From positions 638,101 to 702,100 of the forward strand of contig NZ_FQUQ01000003.1 in NCBI RefSeq assembly GCF_900129215.1: DNA of 64,000 bases. The letters run 5' to 3'. Shown here piece by piece: positions 8,690 through 17,959 of the stretch. The notes under the pieces are model-generated. The model saw only the letters and a list, made by a program, of their open reading frames with translations. It did not search any database and had not been told where the DNA came from. The translations under genes and the position numbers were made by a program. The DNA is from Pedobacter caeni. GTDB lineage: Bacteria; Bacteroidota; Bacteroidia; Sphingobacteriales; Sphingobacteriaceae. How positions within the stretch are numbered: the first letter of the stretch is position 1; each line of letters starts with the position of its first letter.

Positions 8690-8697
8690 TAACTTTG
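8690..8697 (+). promoter_or_regulatory. -7 promoter box of aguB-aguA
   Basis: TAACTTTG matches TAnnTTTG, 19 nt before the aguB ATG at 8717. Confidence 0.6.
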
Positions 8698-8716
8698 TCT
8701 CACAAAATTTCATAGA

Positions 8717-9592
8717 ATGGCTAAAGTACAGGTTGGATTGGTGCAGATGAGTTGCACCGGTAATAAACAAGAGAATTTAGATAAAGCGATCGTTAAGATC
8801 AGAGAGATCGCTGCTATGGGTGCACAGGTCGTGTGCTTGCAGGAACTATTTACTTCATTGTATTTCTGCGATGAAGAGAATTATGAGAACTTTAAACTGG
8901 CAGAAGCTATTCCCGGCCCATCAACCGATGTGTTGTCGAAAGTTGCTGCTGAACTGAATGTTGTCATTGTTGCTTCTTTATTTGAGAAAAGAGCAGAAGG
9001 CCTATACCATAATACCACAGCTGTGTTGGATGCTGATGGAGCTTACCTGGGTAAATATCGTAAGATGCACATCCCGGATGATCCTGGTTTTTATGAGAAG
9101 TTCTATTTCACCCCTGGTGATTTGGGCTATAAAGTATTTAAAACCAAATTTGCTAAAATAGGTGTGCTGATCTGCTGGGATCAGTGGTACCCGGAAGCAG
9201 CACGTTTGACTGCTTTGATGGGAGCTGACTTCCTGGTTTACCCAACTGCTATTGGCTGGGCAACGACTCAGGATGAAGCGACTAATGTGGAACAATATAA
9301 CGCATGGCAAACCATTCAGCGTTCTCATGCTATCGCAAACGGTGTTCCGGTAGTGAGCATCAACAGGGTAGGTGAAGAAGCAGGAGTAGCTTTCTGGGGA
9401 GGATCATTTGTATCTAATCCTTTTGGAACAATATTGTATCAGGCAGACCATAGTAAAGAGGAATTAAAAGTAGTAGAACTGGACCTGTCAAAATCCGACA
9501 GCTACAGGACGCACTGGCCGTTTTTACGCGACAGACGTATCGACAGTTATTCACAAATCACCAAAAGATATATAGATGACGAATCTATTTAA
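8717..9592 (+). CDS. aguB: N-carbamoylputrescine amidase
   Basis: 291 aa, nitrilase-superfamily amidohydrolase. The Glu-Lys-Cys triad is visible: QELF near residue 43, K in KYRKMHIPDDPGFYEKFYF, and C in GVLICWDQWYPEAAR. The IPDDPGFYEKFYFTPGD and NVEQYNAWQTIQRSHA segments are typical of N-carbamoylputrescine amidase. It hydrolyses N-carbamoylputrescine to putrescine, CO2 and ammonia. The next gene, aguA, overlaps by 17 bp and supplies the substrate from agmatine, so the pair completes the agmatine route to putrescine. Confidence 0.95.
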   Translation: MAKVQVGLVQMSCTGNKQENLDKAIVKIREIAAMGAQVVCLQELFTSLYFCDEENYENFKLAEAIPGPSTDVLSKVAAELNVVIVASLFEKRAEGLYHNTTAVLDADGAYLGKYRKMHIPDDPGFYEKFYFTPGDLGYKVFKTKFAKIGVLICWDQWYPEAARLTALMGADFLVYPTAIGWATTQDEATNVEQYNAWQTIQRSHAIANGVPVVSINRVGEEAGVAFWGGSFVSNPFGTILYQADHSKEELKVVELDLSKSDSYRTHWPFLRDRRIDSYSQITKRYIDDESI

Positions 9593-10628
9593 TGATAGCC
9601 CCAAAAAAGCAGGATACCGTTTTCCTGCGGAATGGGTAAAACACGAAGCAACATGGTTAAGCTGGCCGCATAAGGAAGAATCCTGGCCGGGGAAAATAGA
9701 AACCATTTATACGCCATATTGCCAGTTTATCAAAATTGTAGCAGAGGGCGAAAAAGTAAGAATCAATGTTAATGACGAAGAAACCAAAGCTTTTGCCATT
9801 TCCGAGCTGGAAAAGGTGGGTGCGGATCTGAGTCAGGTTGAGTTTTACCTGAACCCAACCAATGATGCCTGGTGCAGGGATCATGGACCTGCGTTTTTAT
9901 TGAATGAGGCACAGGATCAGAAAGCAGTGGTAGACTGGGGTTACAATGCCTGGGGCGGGAAATATCCGCCATTTGATCTGGATGATGTGATCCCTACTAA
10001 AATTGCAAAACATTTTAACCATCCTCTGTACCTTCCTGAAATTGTGATGGAAGGTGGATCTGTTGAATTTAACGGAGCAGGAACCATCCTGACCACTACC
10101 GCTTGTTTGTTAAACAAGAACAGAAATCCACACCTGACAAAGGAACAGATCGAACAATATTTGCTGGAGTTTTACGGCGCCGAGCAAGTGCTTTGGCTGG
10201 GAGACGGGATTGTTGGAGATGATACAGACGGACATATCGACGATATTACCCGTTTTGTAAACGAGGATACCGTTTTAACTGTAGTGGAGAGTAATCCGCT
10301 GGATGAGAATTATATCCTCTTACAGGAGAACTTAGCGGCCTTGAAAGAGATGCGCTTGTTAAATGGCAAGCCATTGAACATTATCAAGCTTCCTATGCCT
10401 TCACCGGTGATCCATGAGGATACCCGCTTACCGGCTTCTTATGCTAATTTCTATATTGCCAATACATCCGTTATTGTGCCTACATTCAGGGATGTGAATG
10501 ATGAGAAAGCACTGAAGATCATTCAGGACGTGTTCCCGGATAGAAAGGTGGTGGGGATTGACTCTACGGATATCATCTGGGGACTGGGCAGCTTCCACTG
10601 TCTGAGTCAGCAGGAGCCAGCTATTTAG
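9576..10628 (+). CDS. aguA: agmatine deiminase
   Basis: 350 aa, peptidyl-arginine-deiminase-type fold. It converts agmatine to N-carbamoylputrescine and ammonia. Family motifs are RFPAEWVKHEATWLSWPH at the N-terminus, NDAWCRDHGPAF, VMEGGSVEFNG, GDDTDGHIDD and the catalytic Cys near the C-terminus in GLGSFHCLSQQEPA. Its ATG lies inside the last codons of aguB (17-bp overlap), indicating translational coupling. Confidence 0.95.
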   Translation: MTNLFNDSPKKAGYRFPAEWVKHEATWLSWPHKEESWPGKIETIYTPYCQFIKIVAEGEKVRINVNDEETKAFAISELEKVGADLSQVEFYLNPTNDAWCRDHGPAFLLNEAQDQKAVVDWGYNAWGGKYPPFDLDDVIPTKIAKHFNHPLYLPEIVMEGGSVEFNGAGTILTTTACLLNKNRNPHLTKEQIEQYLLEFYGAEQVLWLGDGIVGDDTDGHIDDITRFVNEDTVLTVVESNPLDENYILLQENLAALKEMRLLNGKPLNIIKLPMPSPVIHEDTRLPASYANFYIANTSVIVPTFRDVNDEKALKIIQDVFPDRKVVGIDSTDIIWGLGSFHCLSQQEPAI

Positions 10629-10683
10629 GCAATACAAACAACAGAACAGAAACAAAATATTTTCATAACCAAACATATTTACG

Positions 10684-11427
10684 ATGAAATTACTAGAAGG
10701 GAAAACAGCATTAATCACCGGTGCTTCTAAAGGAATAGGCCGCAAGATTGCGGAGAAATTTGCGGAGCAGGGTGCAAACGTTGCTTTTACTTACCTGTCC
10801 TCGGTAGAAAAAGGCCAGGCATTGGAGCAGGAGCTGCAAAGCTTCGGTACTCAGGTTAAAGGATACCGTTCGGATGCTTCTAAATTTGATGAGGCAGAAC
10901 AACTAATCAATGATATTGTGGCTGATTTTGGCGCTTTAGATATTGTAGTGAACAATGCAGGAATCACTAAAGATGGTTTGTTGATGCGCATGAGCGAGGA
11001 GAACTGGGACGAGGTGATCAATGTGAACCTTAAATCTGTATTTAACGTCTCTAAAGCTGCTTCTAAAGTAATGATGAAAGCACGTAAAGGGTCGATCATT
11101 AATATGAGTTCTGTAGTAGGTGTTCAGGGAAATGCCGGTCAGGCGAACTATGCGGCTTCAAAAGCAGGAATTATCGGTTTCTCTAAATCTTTAGCTAAAG
11201 AACTGGGATCCCGTAATATCCGTACCAATGTGGTTGCTCCAGGATTTATTCGTACTGAAATGACTGATGTACTGGATCCTAAAGTAGTTAAAGGCTGGGA
11301 AGAAGGCATCCCGTTGAAAAGAGCAGGAGAACCTGAAGATGTGGCAAATGTATGCGTGTTTTTAGCTTCAGACATGAGTGCTTATGTAACCGGACAGGTA
11401 TTGTCTGTTTGCGGAGGAATGTTGTAG
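10684..11427 (+). CDS. fabG: 3-oxoacyl-[acyl-carrier-protein] reductase
   Basis: 247 aa classical short-chain dehydrogenase. The NADPH-binding motif TGASKGIG is at residues 13-20, then NNAG, INMSSVVG with the catalytic Ser, and YAASKAG with the catalytic Tyr/Lys. APGFIRTEMT and the C-terminal VLSVCGGML fit FabG (usual ending VDGGM). It would reduce 3-oxoacyl-ACP in fatty-acid elongation. The rest of the fab genes are elsewhere, so a paralogous SDR role is possible. It ends at a strong bidirectional terminator. Confidence 0.87.
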   Translation: MKLLEGKTALITGASKGIGRKIAEKFAEQGANVAFTYLSSVEKGQALEQELQSFGTQVKGYRSDASKFDEAEQLINDIVADFGALDIVVNNAGITKDGLLMRMSEENWDEVINVNLKSVFNVSKAASKVMMKARKGSIINMSSVVGVQGNAGQANYAASKAGIIGFSKSLAKELGSRNIRTNVVAPGFIRTEMTDVLDPKVVKGWEEGIPLKRAGEPEDVANVCVFLASDMSAYVTGQVLSVCGGML

Positions 11428-11470
11428 TCAGATAGGATAGATGAACCCTGATAAGGGATCTTAAATAAAT

Positions 11471-11500
11471 AAAAAAAGCGCAGATTCTGCGCTTTTTTTA
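11471..11500. terminator. bidirectional terminator between fabG and the YkuD-type gene
   Basis: AAAAAAAGCGCAG pairs with CTGCGCTTTTTTT around a 3-nt loop. The A and T tails serve both convergent genes. Confidence 0.92.
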
Positions 11501-11511
11501 TTTGCCGTATA

Positions 11512-12270
11512 CTATTTGAAGGTATATTTTCCTTCTTTTACTAAGGTCTGGGGTATTGTTTTGTGTTGTTCAAAAAGATGGTAAGCGGGCTGTAGGCTGG
11601 TCCAGAAAGCTTTTTGCTGAGGGAATTTAGCGACAAACTTATCCAGGTTCTCTTTGTTCATTTTAAATGGAAAGATATGAACCGGGATTTTGGTTTGTCC
11701 GCTGTTTTGCGCTTCCACGGCTAATACATAAACCTCTTTAATTTTCTCGTCTGTAAGTGGAATACAGCCCACGGTCACACAATTTCCATGGATGTAGATG
11801 TCTCCACCGGTACGTTTAGTCCCACTTCTTTTTTTATCCACTGCATTGGGATAGTTTACACCCAGGGAAAGGTGGAAATTGCTCATAGGATTGAATACAT
11901 TAATATAGTATATGCCCTCAGGCGTTTGGTAATCCCCTTCCTGTACTTTAGGTCCCAGTGTGCCGGAATGTGCACAAAACTTATAGGTTTTAAACAGGCG
12001 GTATTCTTTATCTTTTATCTTTTTTGCCCATAATTCCAGCAGTCCTTCCGTTTTGTAGGCGGCCAGGTACAATTGAAAGGGGCCATCAAATTTCGCAGTT
12101 TTCAACTGGTTCTGTAAATTCACCCAACTGTCGTCGTACGCATCCCTCACCCTTGGGAAAGTAAGCTGTTGCTTTTTAAACGCTAATTGTGCACTTGCAG
12201 AACTGGTCATAATGAAAAAAAGTATTACCTGAAATAAGGTTTTTTTGTAGTTTGTTTCAGAGCGTATCAT
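11512..12270 (-). CDS. L,D-transpeptidase-fold (YkuD/YafK-like) murein protein
   Basis: 252 aa with an N-terminal signal peptide (hydrophobic stretch ending ASAQ). The YkuD domain spans about residues 60-205. Its active site is clear in YIHGNCVTVGCIPLTDEKI (HGn...GCIPL, nucleophilic Cys). YkuD proteins form or cleave 3-3 peptidoglycan cross-links or lipoprotein links in the periplasm. The FCAHSGTLGPKVQEGDYQTPEGIY segment is like the YafK branch, which includes amidases and endopeptidases, so the exact reaction is uncertain. It shares a terminator with fabG. Confidence 0.85.
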   Translation of the reverse strand: MIRSETNYKKTLFQVILFFIMTSSASAQLAFKKQQLTFPRVRDAYDDSWVNLQNQLKTAKFDGPFQLYLAAYKTEGLLELWAKKIKDKEYRLFKTYKFCAHSGTLGPKVQEGDYQTPEGIYYINVFNPMSNFHLSLGVNYPNAVDKKRSGTKRTGGDIYIHGNCVTVGCIPLTDEKIKEVYVLAVEAQNSGQTKIPVHIFPFKMNKENLDKFVAKFPQQKAFWTSLQPAYHLFEQHKTIPQTLVKEGKYTFK

Positions 12271-12349
12271 GGTTTAAAAATTAGGCGACGTTTTATGAAA
12301 ACAAATTAATCTTATTTTTTTAAAATTTAGCATCTTTACCCAAATACAT

Positions 12350-14434
12350 ATGGGCGATTCTTTCAATTTATATACTATACTGGCTTTAACAAGCTGTCTT
12401 TTGCTGGGGCTTCTGTTCGCGTATATATCCTATCGGAAAACGCCTCATCTGGACAGAAAGCTCCGGATTGGCCTTGCTGTATTGAGGGCCGCGCTGATTG
12501 CCCTGATTTGTGGGCTGTTGTTCTTCCCTTTAGTGAAAAGGGTAAGTTACAACCTGGAAAAGCCCCTGATCATTATTGGTCAGGATAATTCCTTATCGGT
12601 GGGGCATATCCAACCGGCAGGCTTCAATAAAAAGCAATATGAAAAAGACCTTCAGACCCTTGCAGATAAACTGTCTGCCCGATATGAGCTGAAAATCTAC
12701 AATTTCAGTGACAGCATAAAGGATGGCTTTGATTTTTCTAATAAAGGAAAGCTGAGTAATGCATCGGCCTTGTTTAACCGCCTGAATGATGAATATTTAA
12801 ACCGCAATATCGGGGCTGTTATTTTGTCTTCAGACGGTATCTTTAACCGTGGCGGCAGCCCGCTTTACGACCTCAATAAGCTCAAGGCGCCTGTCTATAC
12901 CATTGCCCTGGGAGATACGATCCCGAAAAGGGATTTAATGGTGGCTAATGTGAATCATAATAATCTTGTTTACCTGAATAATGAATTTACAATTGAAGTG
13001 CAGATAGAGGCCTTTGAAAGTAAAGGAGAGGAAACAAAACTGACCGTTTCTGAAAATGGAAAAAACCTGCAGGAGACTAAACTGCAAATTGGCAGCAATG
13101 CTTTTGCAAAGACGGTACCTGTAAAGCTGAAGGCTTCAAAGATGGGGCTTCAAAAATATACAGTACAGCTCAGCACATTGGGAAATGAAGTCTCAGAAAA
13201 GAACAACGCACAAAGTATTTTCATCGAAGTAATCGATGCCCGTCAGAAGGTATTGATTGCTGCGGGGGCGGCTCATCCCGACATTGCCACGATAAAGCAG
13301 GCGATTACCGGAAATAAAAATTACGATTTAAAAGTTGCATTGGCTGAGGAGTTGAGCAGTGTAAATGTGAACGATTATGGTCTGGTCATTTTATATCAGT
13401 TACCCGATGTTCAGAACCATGGTGCTGCATTTCTTGGCAAGTTACAGCAGGCAAACATCCCGGTATGGTATGTTCTTGGTGCACAAACGGATATCAGCAG
13501 GTTTAACCAAATCCAAAAGTCTGTTGGTTTTAATGGGAGTAACAGTACCATTCAGGAAGCTTTCCCCTATTTAAATGCCGACTTTACCACTTTCGACATG
13601 GATGCTTCATCTGCAAAACATATCGATGATTTCGATCCTTTGCTGGCTCCTTTCGGAAAGATCAGTATAAACGGGAATGCGTTAATCACCCTGAATCAAA
13701 GAATCGGAAAAATTAAAACACCTGCTGCACAATTGTTTTTCCTCAATGAAAATGGCAGGAAAGCAGGTTACCTGATTGGGGAAGGGCTGTGGCGCTGGAA
13801 GCTGTCTGAAAGTAAGGATGGGCTGAGTAGTTCTGTGGTCAATGCATTGATCTCAAAGACGGTTCAATACCTTTCAGTAAAAGATGATAAAAGAAAATTC
13901 AAGGCTTATCCTGCTAAAAATACGTTCGATGAGAATGAAAATGTGCTGATCAATGCGGTGCTCTATAACGACAGCTATGTTGCAGTAAATACCCCGGATG
14001 TAAATATCCAGATCAAAAACGAAGAGGGAAAACAGTACAATTTCCTTTTCTCCAGAACAGAATCGGCTTATCAGCTGGATGCAGGTATGCTTCCTGCGGG
14101 AAACTATACGTTCAGCGCAAGTACCAGTCTGGGGGGTAAAAAGCAAACTGCACAAGGTGCTTTTTATGTGAATGCGATGATTGCGGAATATCAGCAGACC
14201 ATTGCCAATCATCAGTTGCTGAACAATATGTCTGTGCAGAGCAACGGGAAGATGTATATGCCACAAAATCTCCTGAGCATTCTGAACGATATTTCCAAAA
14301 ATGAAGAGATCAAAACGCTGAGTTATGAAGACCGTAGGTATGAGGAGCTGATAAACTTCAAATGGCTATTTGCCGTGATCATCTTATTGCTTAGCTTGGA
14401 GTGGTTTTTCAGAAAGAGAAACGGCGAAATTTAA
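12350..14434 (+). CDS. membrane protein with VWA-like and glutamine-amidotransferase-like domains
   Basis: 694 aa. Two N-terminal membrane helices (about residues 8-28 and 40-62) and one at the C-terminus (about 672-688) flank a large periplasmic part. Residues 70-190 look like a von Willebrand A domain with a partly conserved MIDAS motif (GQDNSLSVG, where DxSxS is usual). A central part (about 300-420) resembles the GATase-like fold often found with VWA in Bacteroidota membrane proteins, followed by a beta-rich segment. This architecture is widespread in the phylum and near Bat-type genes, but no precise function is known. Divergent from the YkuD-type gene; the next gene begins 12 nt later. 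Confidence 0.75.
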   Translation: MGDSFNLYTILALTSCLLLGLLFAYISYRKTPHLDRKLRIGLAVLRAALIALICGLLFFPLVKRVSYNLEKPLIIIGQDNSLSVGHIQPAGFNKKQYEKDLQTLADKLSARYELKIYNFSDSIKDGFDFSNKGKLSNASALFNRLNDEYLNRNIGAVILSSDGIFNRGGSPLYDLNKLKAPVYTIALGDTIPKRDLMVANVNHNNLVYLNNEFTIEVQIEAFESKGEETKLTVSENGKNLQETKLQIGSNAFAKTVPVKLKASKMGLQKYTVQLSTLGNEVSEKNNAQSIFIEVIDARQKVLIAAGAAHPDIATIKQAITGNKNYDLKVALAEELSSVNVNDYGLVILYQLPDVQNHGAAFLGKLQQANIPVWYVLGAQTDISRFNQIQKSVGFNGSNSTIQEAFPYLNADFTTFDMDASSAKHIDDFDPLLAPFGKISINGNALITLNQRIGKIKTPAAQLFFLNENGRKAGYLIGEGLWRWKLSESKDGLSSSVVNALISKTVQYLSVKDDKRKFKAYPAKNTFDENENVLINAVLYNDSYVAVNTPDVNIQIKNEEGKQYNFLFSRTESAYQLDAGMLPAGNYTFSASTSLGGKKQTAQGAFYVNAMIAEYQQTIANHQLLNNMSVQSNGKMYMPQNLLSILNDISKNEEIKTLSYEDRRYEELINFKWLFAVIILLLSLEWFFRKRNGEI

Positions 14435-14446
14435 TCTACACAGGAT

Positions 14447-15058
14447 ATGGAAATCAGCACCATGCAAACCATTGAAACATTAGGGACGGTTGCCTTCTCG
14501 ATCTCGGGCTCATTTGCTGCCATGCAAAGAAGACTGGATCCTTTTGGAGTGCTGATCATTGCATTTGTGACTTCCATAGGCGGCGGTACGGTAAGGGATT
14601 TACTCATCGGGGATACCCCTGTGGCCTGGATGCGCGATGTCAATTACTGTTTGCTCATCCTGCTGACCTCATTAGCTACGATCTTTTTTAAAACCCATAT
14701 CAAAAAATTTAAAGTCACCCTGTTTCTGTTTGACTCGGCAGGATTAGGTTTGTTTACCATGCTGGGAATCCAGAAAGGGATTATGTTCGGACTTAGTCCG
14801 GGTATCTGTGTGGCACTCGGTACAATTACTGGTTGTTTTGGTGGGGTAATCAGAGATACGTTCTTAAACACGATCCCTTTGATCTTTAGGAAGGAAATAT
14901 ATGCGACTGCCTGTATCCTGGGTGGAATTCTTTATTTCACGCTCAAACATTTCAACATAAAAGAAGATGTGGCCAATATCTCGGTCATCGCTTTTATTTT
15001 TGTCTTTAGGATAGTAGTGGTAAAGTATAAGCTGACGCTTCCTAAATTCGGATATTAA
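14447..15058 (+). CDS. TRIC-type (UPF0126/YadS) membrane channel protein
   Basis: 203 aa, about seven membrane helices, made of two homologous three-helix units, each with its glycine-rich signature: GGGTVRDLL in the first and GGVIRDTF in the second. The fold matches prokaryotic TRIC channels, which conduct monovalent cations across the inner membrane; the physiological role is uncertain. The ATG at 14447 is used; an alternative ATG lies at 14462. It probably shares a transcript with the VWA-like gene (12-nt gap) and overlaps the convergent divIC-like gene by 4 bp. Confidence 0.88.
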   Translation: MEISTMQTIETLGTVAFSISGSFAAMQRRLDPFGVLIIAFVTSIGGGTVRDLLIGDTPVAWMRDVNYCLLILLTSLATIFFKTHIKKFKVTLFLFDSAGLGLFTMLGIQKGIMFGLSPGICVALGTITGCFGGVIRDTFLNTIPLIFRKEIYATACILGGILYFTLKHFNIKEDVANISVIAFIFVFRIVVVKYKLTLPKFGY

Positions 15059-15354
15059 TCTTTTGGGGCTTCTTTAACAATGACAAACACATCTTCATTG
15101 TCTTTTTTCATGAAATACTTTTCACGTGCAAACTTCTCTGCTGTGTTGAGATTGGTATTCAGCTCGTTCAAATCCTTTTTCACGGTAGCGGTTTCTTTTT
15201 CATAGAAATCCTTTTCTTCCTGAAGTTTGTTCACTTCAGAGCGGAATTCGTATTGAGAGAGCATATCATTTTTATCAAAAAACAACATCCATACGATGAA
15301 GGCTGCCACAGACAGAAAGTATTTATTGCGTATCAGTTCCAGCAAACGTTCCAT
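15055..15354 (-). CDS. FtsB/DivIC-type septum formation protein
   Basis: 99 aa. One N-terminal membrane helix (about residues 12-27) is followed by a coiled coil (about 33-75), then a KFAREKYFMKKDNEDVFVI segment typical of the DivIC/FtsB family. In other bacteria these bitopic proteins join FtsL and FtsQ in the divisome. It lies downstream of eno in the same direction, an arrangement like the E. coli eno-neighbour ftsB. Confidence 0.88.
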   Translation of the reverse strand: MERLLELIRNKYFLSVAAFIVWMLFFDKNDMLSQYEFRSEVNKLQEEKDFYEKETATVKKDLNELNTNLNTAEKFAREKYFMKKDNEDVFVIVKEAPKD

Positions 15355-15443
15355 AGTACAAAGATATAAATAAACCCTGATAAGCTAATCTAAGAAATAG
15401 CTCTGATAATCAGTTGATTTAAGGTTCTAAAAATTTGTGGTAT

Positions 15444-15482
15444 AAAAAAACATCCGAAGGTTCTAAATCTCCGGATGTTTTC
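15444..15482 (-). terminator. terminator downstream of eno
   Basis: AAAACATCCG and CGGATGTTTT arms with a 15-nt loop. On the minus strand a long T run follows. It separates eno from the divIC-like gene. Confidence 0.75.
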
Positions 15483-15510
15483 CAATGCAGTATTTTCCAC
15501 ATATTAACAT

Positions 15511-15588
15511 AAAAAAGGAAAGGTGTTTTGAGGACATGCAAATCTTTCCTTCAAAAGATTTGAGGACGAAAAGCGCTTTTCCTTTTTT
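15511..15588 (-). other. nested hairpin in the eno 3' region
   Basis: An outer 11-bp stem (15511-15521 with 15578-15588, purine tract A6GGAAA against its complement) encloses an inner 8-bp stem (15540-15547 with 15554-15561). A TTTGAGGAC-like sequence flanks both sides of the inner stem. It sits directly after the eno stop on the minus strand and could be a 3'-UTR stabiliser or first terminator. Confidence 0.5.
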
Positions 15589-15596
15589 AAGCAATA

Positions 15597-16895
15597 TTAT
15601 TTTTTCTTCAAGAATTTGAAATCTTTACCAATGAAACGTGCTGCAGAACCTAATTCTTCTTCAATACGTAACAACTGGTTGTATTTTGCGATCCTGTCAG
15701 AACGTGAAGCAGAACCTGTTTTGATCTGACCACAGTTTAAAGCTACTGCTAAATCTGCAATCGTTGTATCTTCAGTTTCTCCACTTCTATGACTCATTAC
15801 AGAAGTATAACCGTTAGTTTGTGCTAAACTTACTGCGTTAATGGTTTCTGTCAGGGAACCGATCTGGTTTACTTTTACCAAAATAGAGTTTGCAGTATCG
15901 GTATCAATACCTCTTTGCAGACGTTTTACATTAGTTACGAATAAATCATCACCAACCAACTGAACATGGTCACCGATTTTCTCAGTTAACAATTTCCAGC
16001 CAGCCCAGTCATCTTCGCCCATACCATCTTCAATAGAGATGATTGGATATTTTGCAGACAATTGAGCAAGGTATTCTGCTTGTTCTTCGCTGGTACGGAT
16101 CGCACCTTTGTCGCCTTCAAATTTAGTATAATCGTATTTACCGTCTTTGTAGAACTCAGACGCAGCACAATCAAATGCAATATAGATTTGCTCACCTGCT
16201 TTGTAACCTGCTTTTTCAATCGCCTGAATGATTGTTTCCACAGCGTCCTCTGTACCTTCAAAATTCGGTGCAAAACCACCTTCATCACCTACTGCAGTAG
16301 AAAGGCCTCTGCTATGTAAAATAGCTTTCAGGTTATGGAATACTTCTGTTCCCCATCTTAATGCTTCAGAGAAAGAAGAAGCACCAACCGGCATGATCAT
16401 GAATTCCTGGAAAGCGATAGGTGCATCAGAGTGAGAACCACCGTTTACAATGTTCATCATCGGGATAGGAAGGATGTTTGCATTAACACCTCCGATATAA
16501 CGGTATAAAGGCTGACGGCTTTCCTGAGCTGCAGCTTTGGCAACAGCTAAAGAAACACCTAATATCGCATTAGCACCAAGGTTTCCTTTATTTTCTGTTC
16601 CGTCAAGCTTGATCAGTAAGCTATCGATTGCATTTTGTTCAAATACATCAATACCTCTTAATTCATCTGCAATTTTATCATTTACATTGGCAACGGCCTT
16701 TAAGACACCTTTACCCATGTATACAGATTTATCATTATCACGAAGCTCTACAGCCTCATGGATACCTGTTGAAGCGCCGGAAGGCACAGCAGCACGACCA
16801 AGAACACCATTTTCTGTCATTACATCTACTTCAATAGTAGGGTTTCCTCTTGAATCAAGGATTTGTCTGGCGTGAACATCAATTATTAAACTCAT
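15597..16895 (-). CDS. eno: enolase (phosphopyruvate hydratase)
   Basis: 432 aa, full length. It interconverts 2-phosphoglycerate and phosphoenolpyruvate in glycolysis and gluconeogenesis. Start MSLIIDVHARQILDSRGNPTIEVDV. Also seen: the GASTGIHEAVELRD loop, GDEGGFAPN, SIEDGMGEDDWAGW with a Mg-binding Asp, GDDLFVTN, the catalytic Lys region ILVKVNQIGSLTET, and SHRSGETEDTTIADLAVAL. A TAACTTTG promoter box lies upstream. Confidence 0.98.
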   Translation of the reverse strand: MSLIIDVHARQILDSRGNPTIEVDVMTENGVLGRAAVPSGASTGIHEAVELRDNDKSVYMGKGVLKAVANVNDKIADELRGIDVFEQNAIDSLLIKLDGTENKGNLGANAILGVSLAVAKAAAQESRQPLYRYIGGVNANILPIPMMNIVNGGSHSDAPIAFQEFMIMPVGASSFSEALRWGTEVFHNLKAILHSRGLSTAVGDEGGFAPNFEGTEDAVETIIQAIEKAGYKAGEQIYIAFDCAASEFYKDGKYDYTKFEGDKGAIRTSEEQAEYLAQLSAKYPIISIEDGMGEDDWAGWKLLTEKIGDHVQLVGDDLFVTNVKRLQRGIDTDTANSILVKVNQIGSLTETINAVSLAQTNGYTSVMSHRSGETEDTTIADLAVALNCGQIKTGSASRSDRIAKYNQLLRIEEELGSAARFIGKDFKFLKKK

Positions 16896-16958
16896 TTTTA
16901 TCGGATTTTATTTGTTAATCAGCCTTAGTGTAAATATTACAATTACTACGGCGATATC

Positions 16959-16966
16959 CAAAGTTA
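16959..16966 (-). promoter_or_regulatory. -7 promoter box of eno
   Basis: On the minus strand the sequence reads TAACTTTG (TAnnTTTG), 63 nt before the eno ATG. No well-spaced TTTG was found. Confidence 0.5.
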
Positions 16967-16975
16967 AAAATTAAA

Positions 16976-17016
16976 CACAAAAAAGTCGTAATTAATTTAA
17001 TTACGACTTTTTTGTG
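16976..17016. terminator. terminator of aqpZ (19-bp perfect stem)
   Basis: Bases 16976-16994 pair perfectly with 16998-17016 around a 3-nt loop. The A6/T6 flanks make it a strong bidirectional terminator 32 nt after aqpZ. It also insulates the eno promoter. Confidence 0.9.
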
Positions 17017-17047
17017 GGTATGAGCCTATGTTTTAGTGCTTTAAAAT

Positions 17048-17740
17048 CTATGTAGTTTGTGGTTTAGCTGCAAAAACTGCTTTATATACCAATCCAGCTA
17101 AAATTGCACCAGCGATAGGAGCAACCCAGAACAACCACAACTGGCCTACTGCTTCACCGCCAACAAACAACGCCTGGCTGGTGCTTCTTGCAGGGTTTAC
17201 AGAAGTATTGGTTACCGGAATACTGATCAGGTGGATTAATGTTAATCCTAAACCGATGGCTAAACCTGCAAAGCCTTTTGGTGCTCTTTCATCAGTAGCG
17301 CCTAAAATGATCAGCAGAAAGATAAAGGTCATGACTACTTCGGTTACCAAAGCTGCGGTCATGCTGTATTTTCCCGGGGAGAGTTCTCCATATCCGTTTG
17401 TTGCAAAACCCCCAATGGAACTTCCGTTACCTGTTGCGATGACATAAAGCACGCCTGCTGCTGCAATTCCGCCCAGTACCTGCGATATGATATAAGGAAT
17501 GAGTTCTTTTCCATCGAACCGTCCGCCAATCCATAAGCCGATCGAAACAGCCGGATTAAGGTGCGCACCTGAAATGTGTCCCAATGCGTAGGCAATCGTG
17601 ACTACCGTTAATCCGAATGCAAGGGCTACTCCGGCAAAACCGATTCCTGCTCCAGGATAATTACAGGCCAGCACGGCGCTTCCGCAACCGCCAAGAACCA
17701 ACCAAAATGTTCCAATAAATTCTGCTACTAGTTTTTTCAT
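17048..17740 (-). CDS. aqpZ: aquaporin Z-type water channel
   Basis: 230 aa, six-helix MIP-family channel in the inner membrane. Both pore motifs are present: SGAHLNPAVSIGLW (first NPA) and TNTSVNPARSTSQALF (second NPA with Arg of the selectivity filter). The histidine of the first HLNPA and the small residues in the filter fit the water-selective AqpZ branch rather than GlpF. Monocistronic, with its own terminator. Confidence 0.95.
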   Translation of the reverse strand: MKKLVAEFIGTFWLVLGGCGSAVLACNYPGAGIGFAGVALAFGLTVVTIAYALGHISGAHLNPAVSIGLWIGGRFDGKELIPYIISQVLGGIAAAGVLYVIATGNGSSIGGFATNGYGELSPGKYSMTAALVTEVVMTFIFLLIILGATDERAPKGFAGLAIGLGLTLIHLISIPVTNTSVNPARSTSQALFVGGEAVGQLWLFWVAPIAGAILAGLVYKAVFAAKPQTT

Positions 17741-17959
17741 TTTTCTACGTTATTTACGATAAGTGTTCAATAGATGTTTATGAATGAAAAGTTAATAACA
17801 AATATTCAATATTCCTAATGAGTGTACTGCCTAATTTCTTATTGACCATTCTGTCTTGTTAAATCTGCAATAAAATCCGGGAAAAGAAATTGTTTAACGT
17901 GAAGTTAATTGTGTGGCAACATTTCCTGTATAGATTTATGAAAACCAAAAAACTATTTT

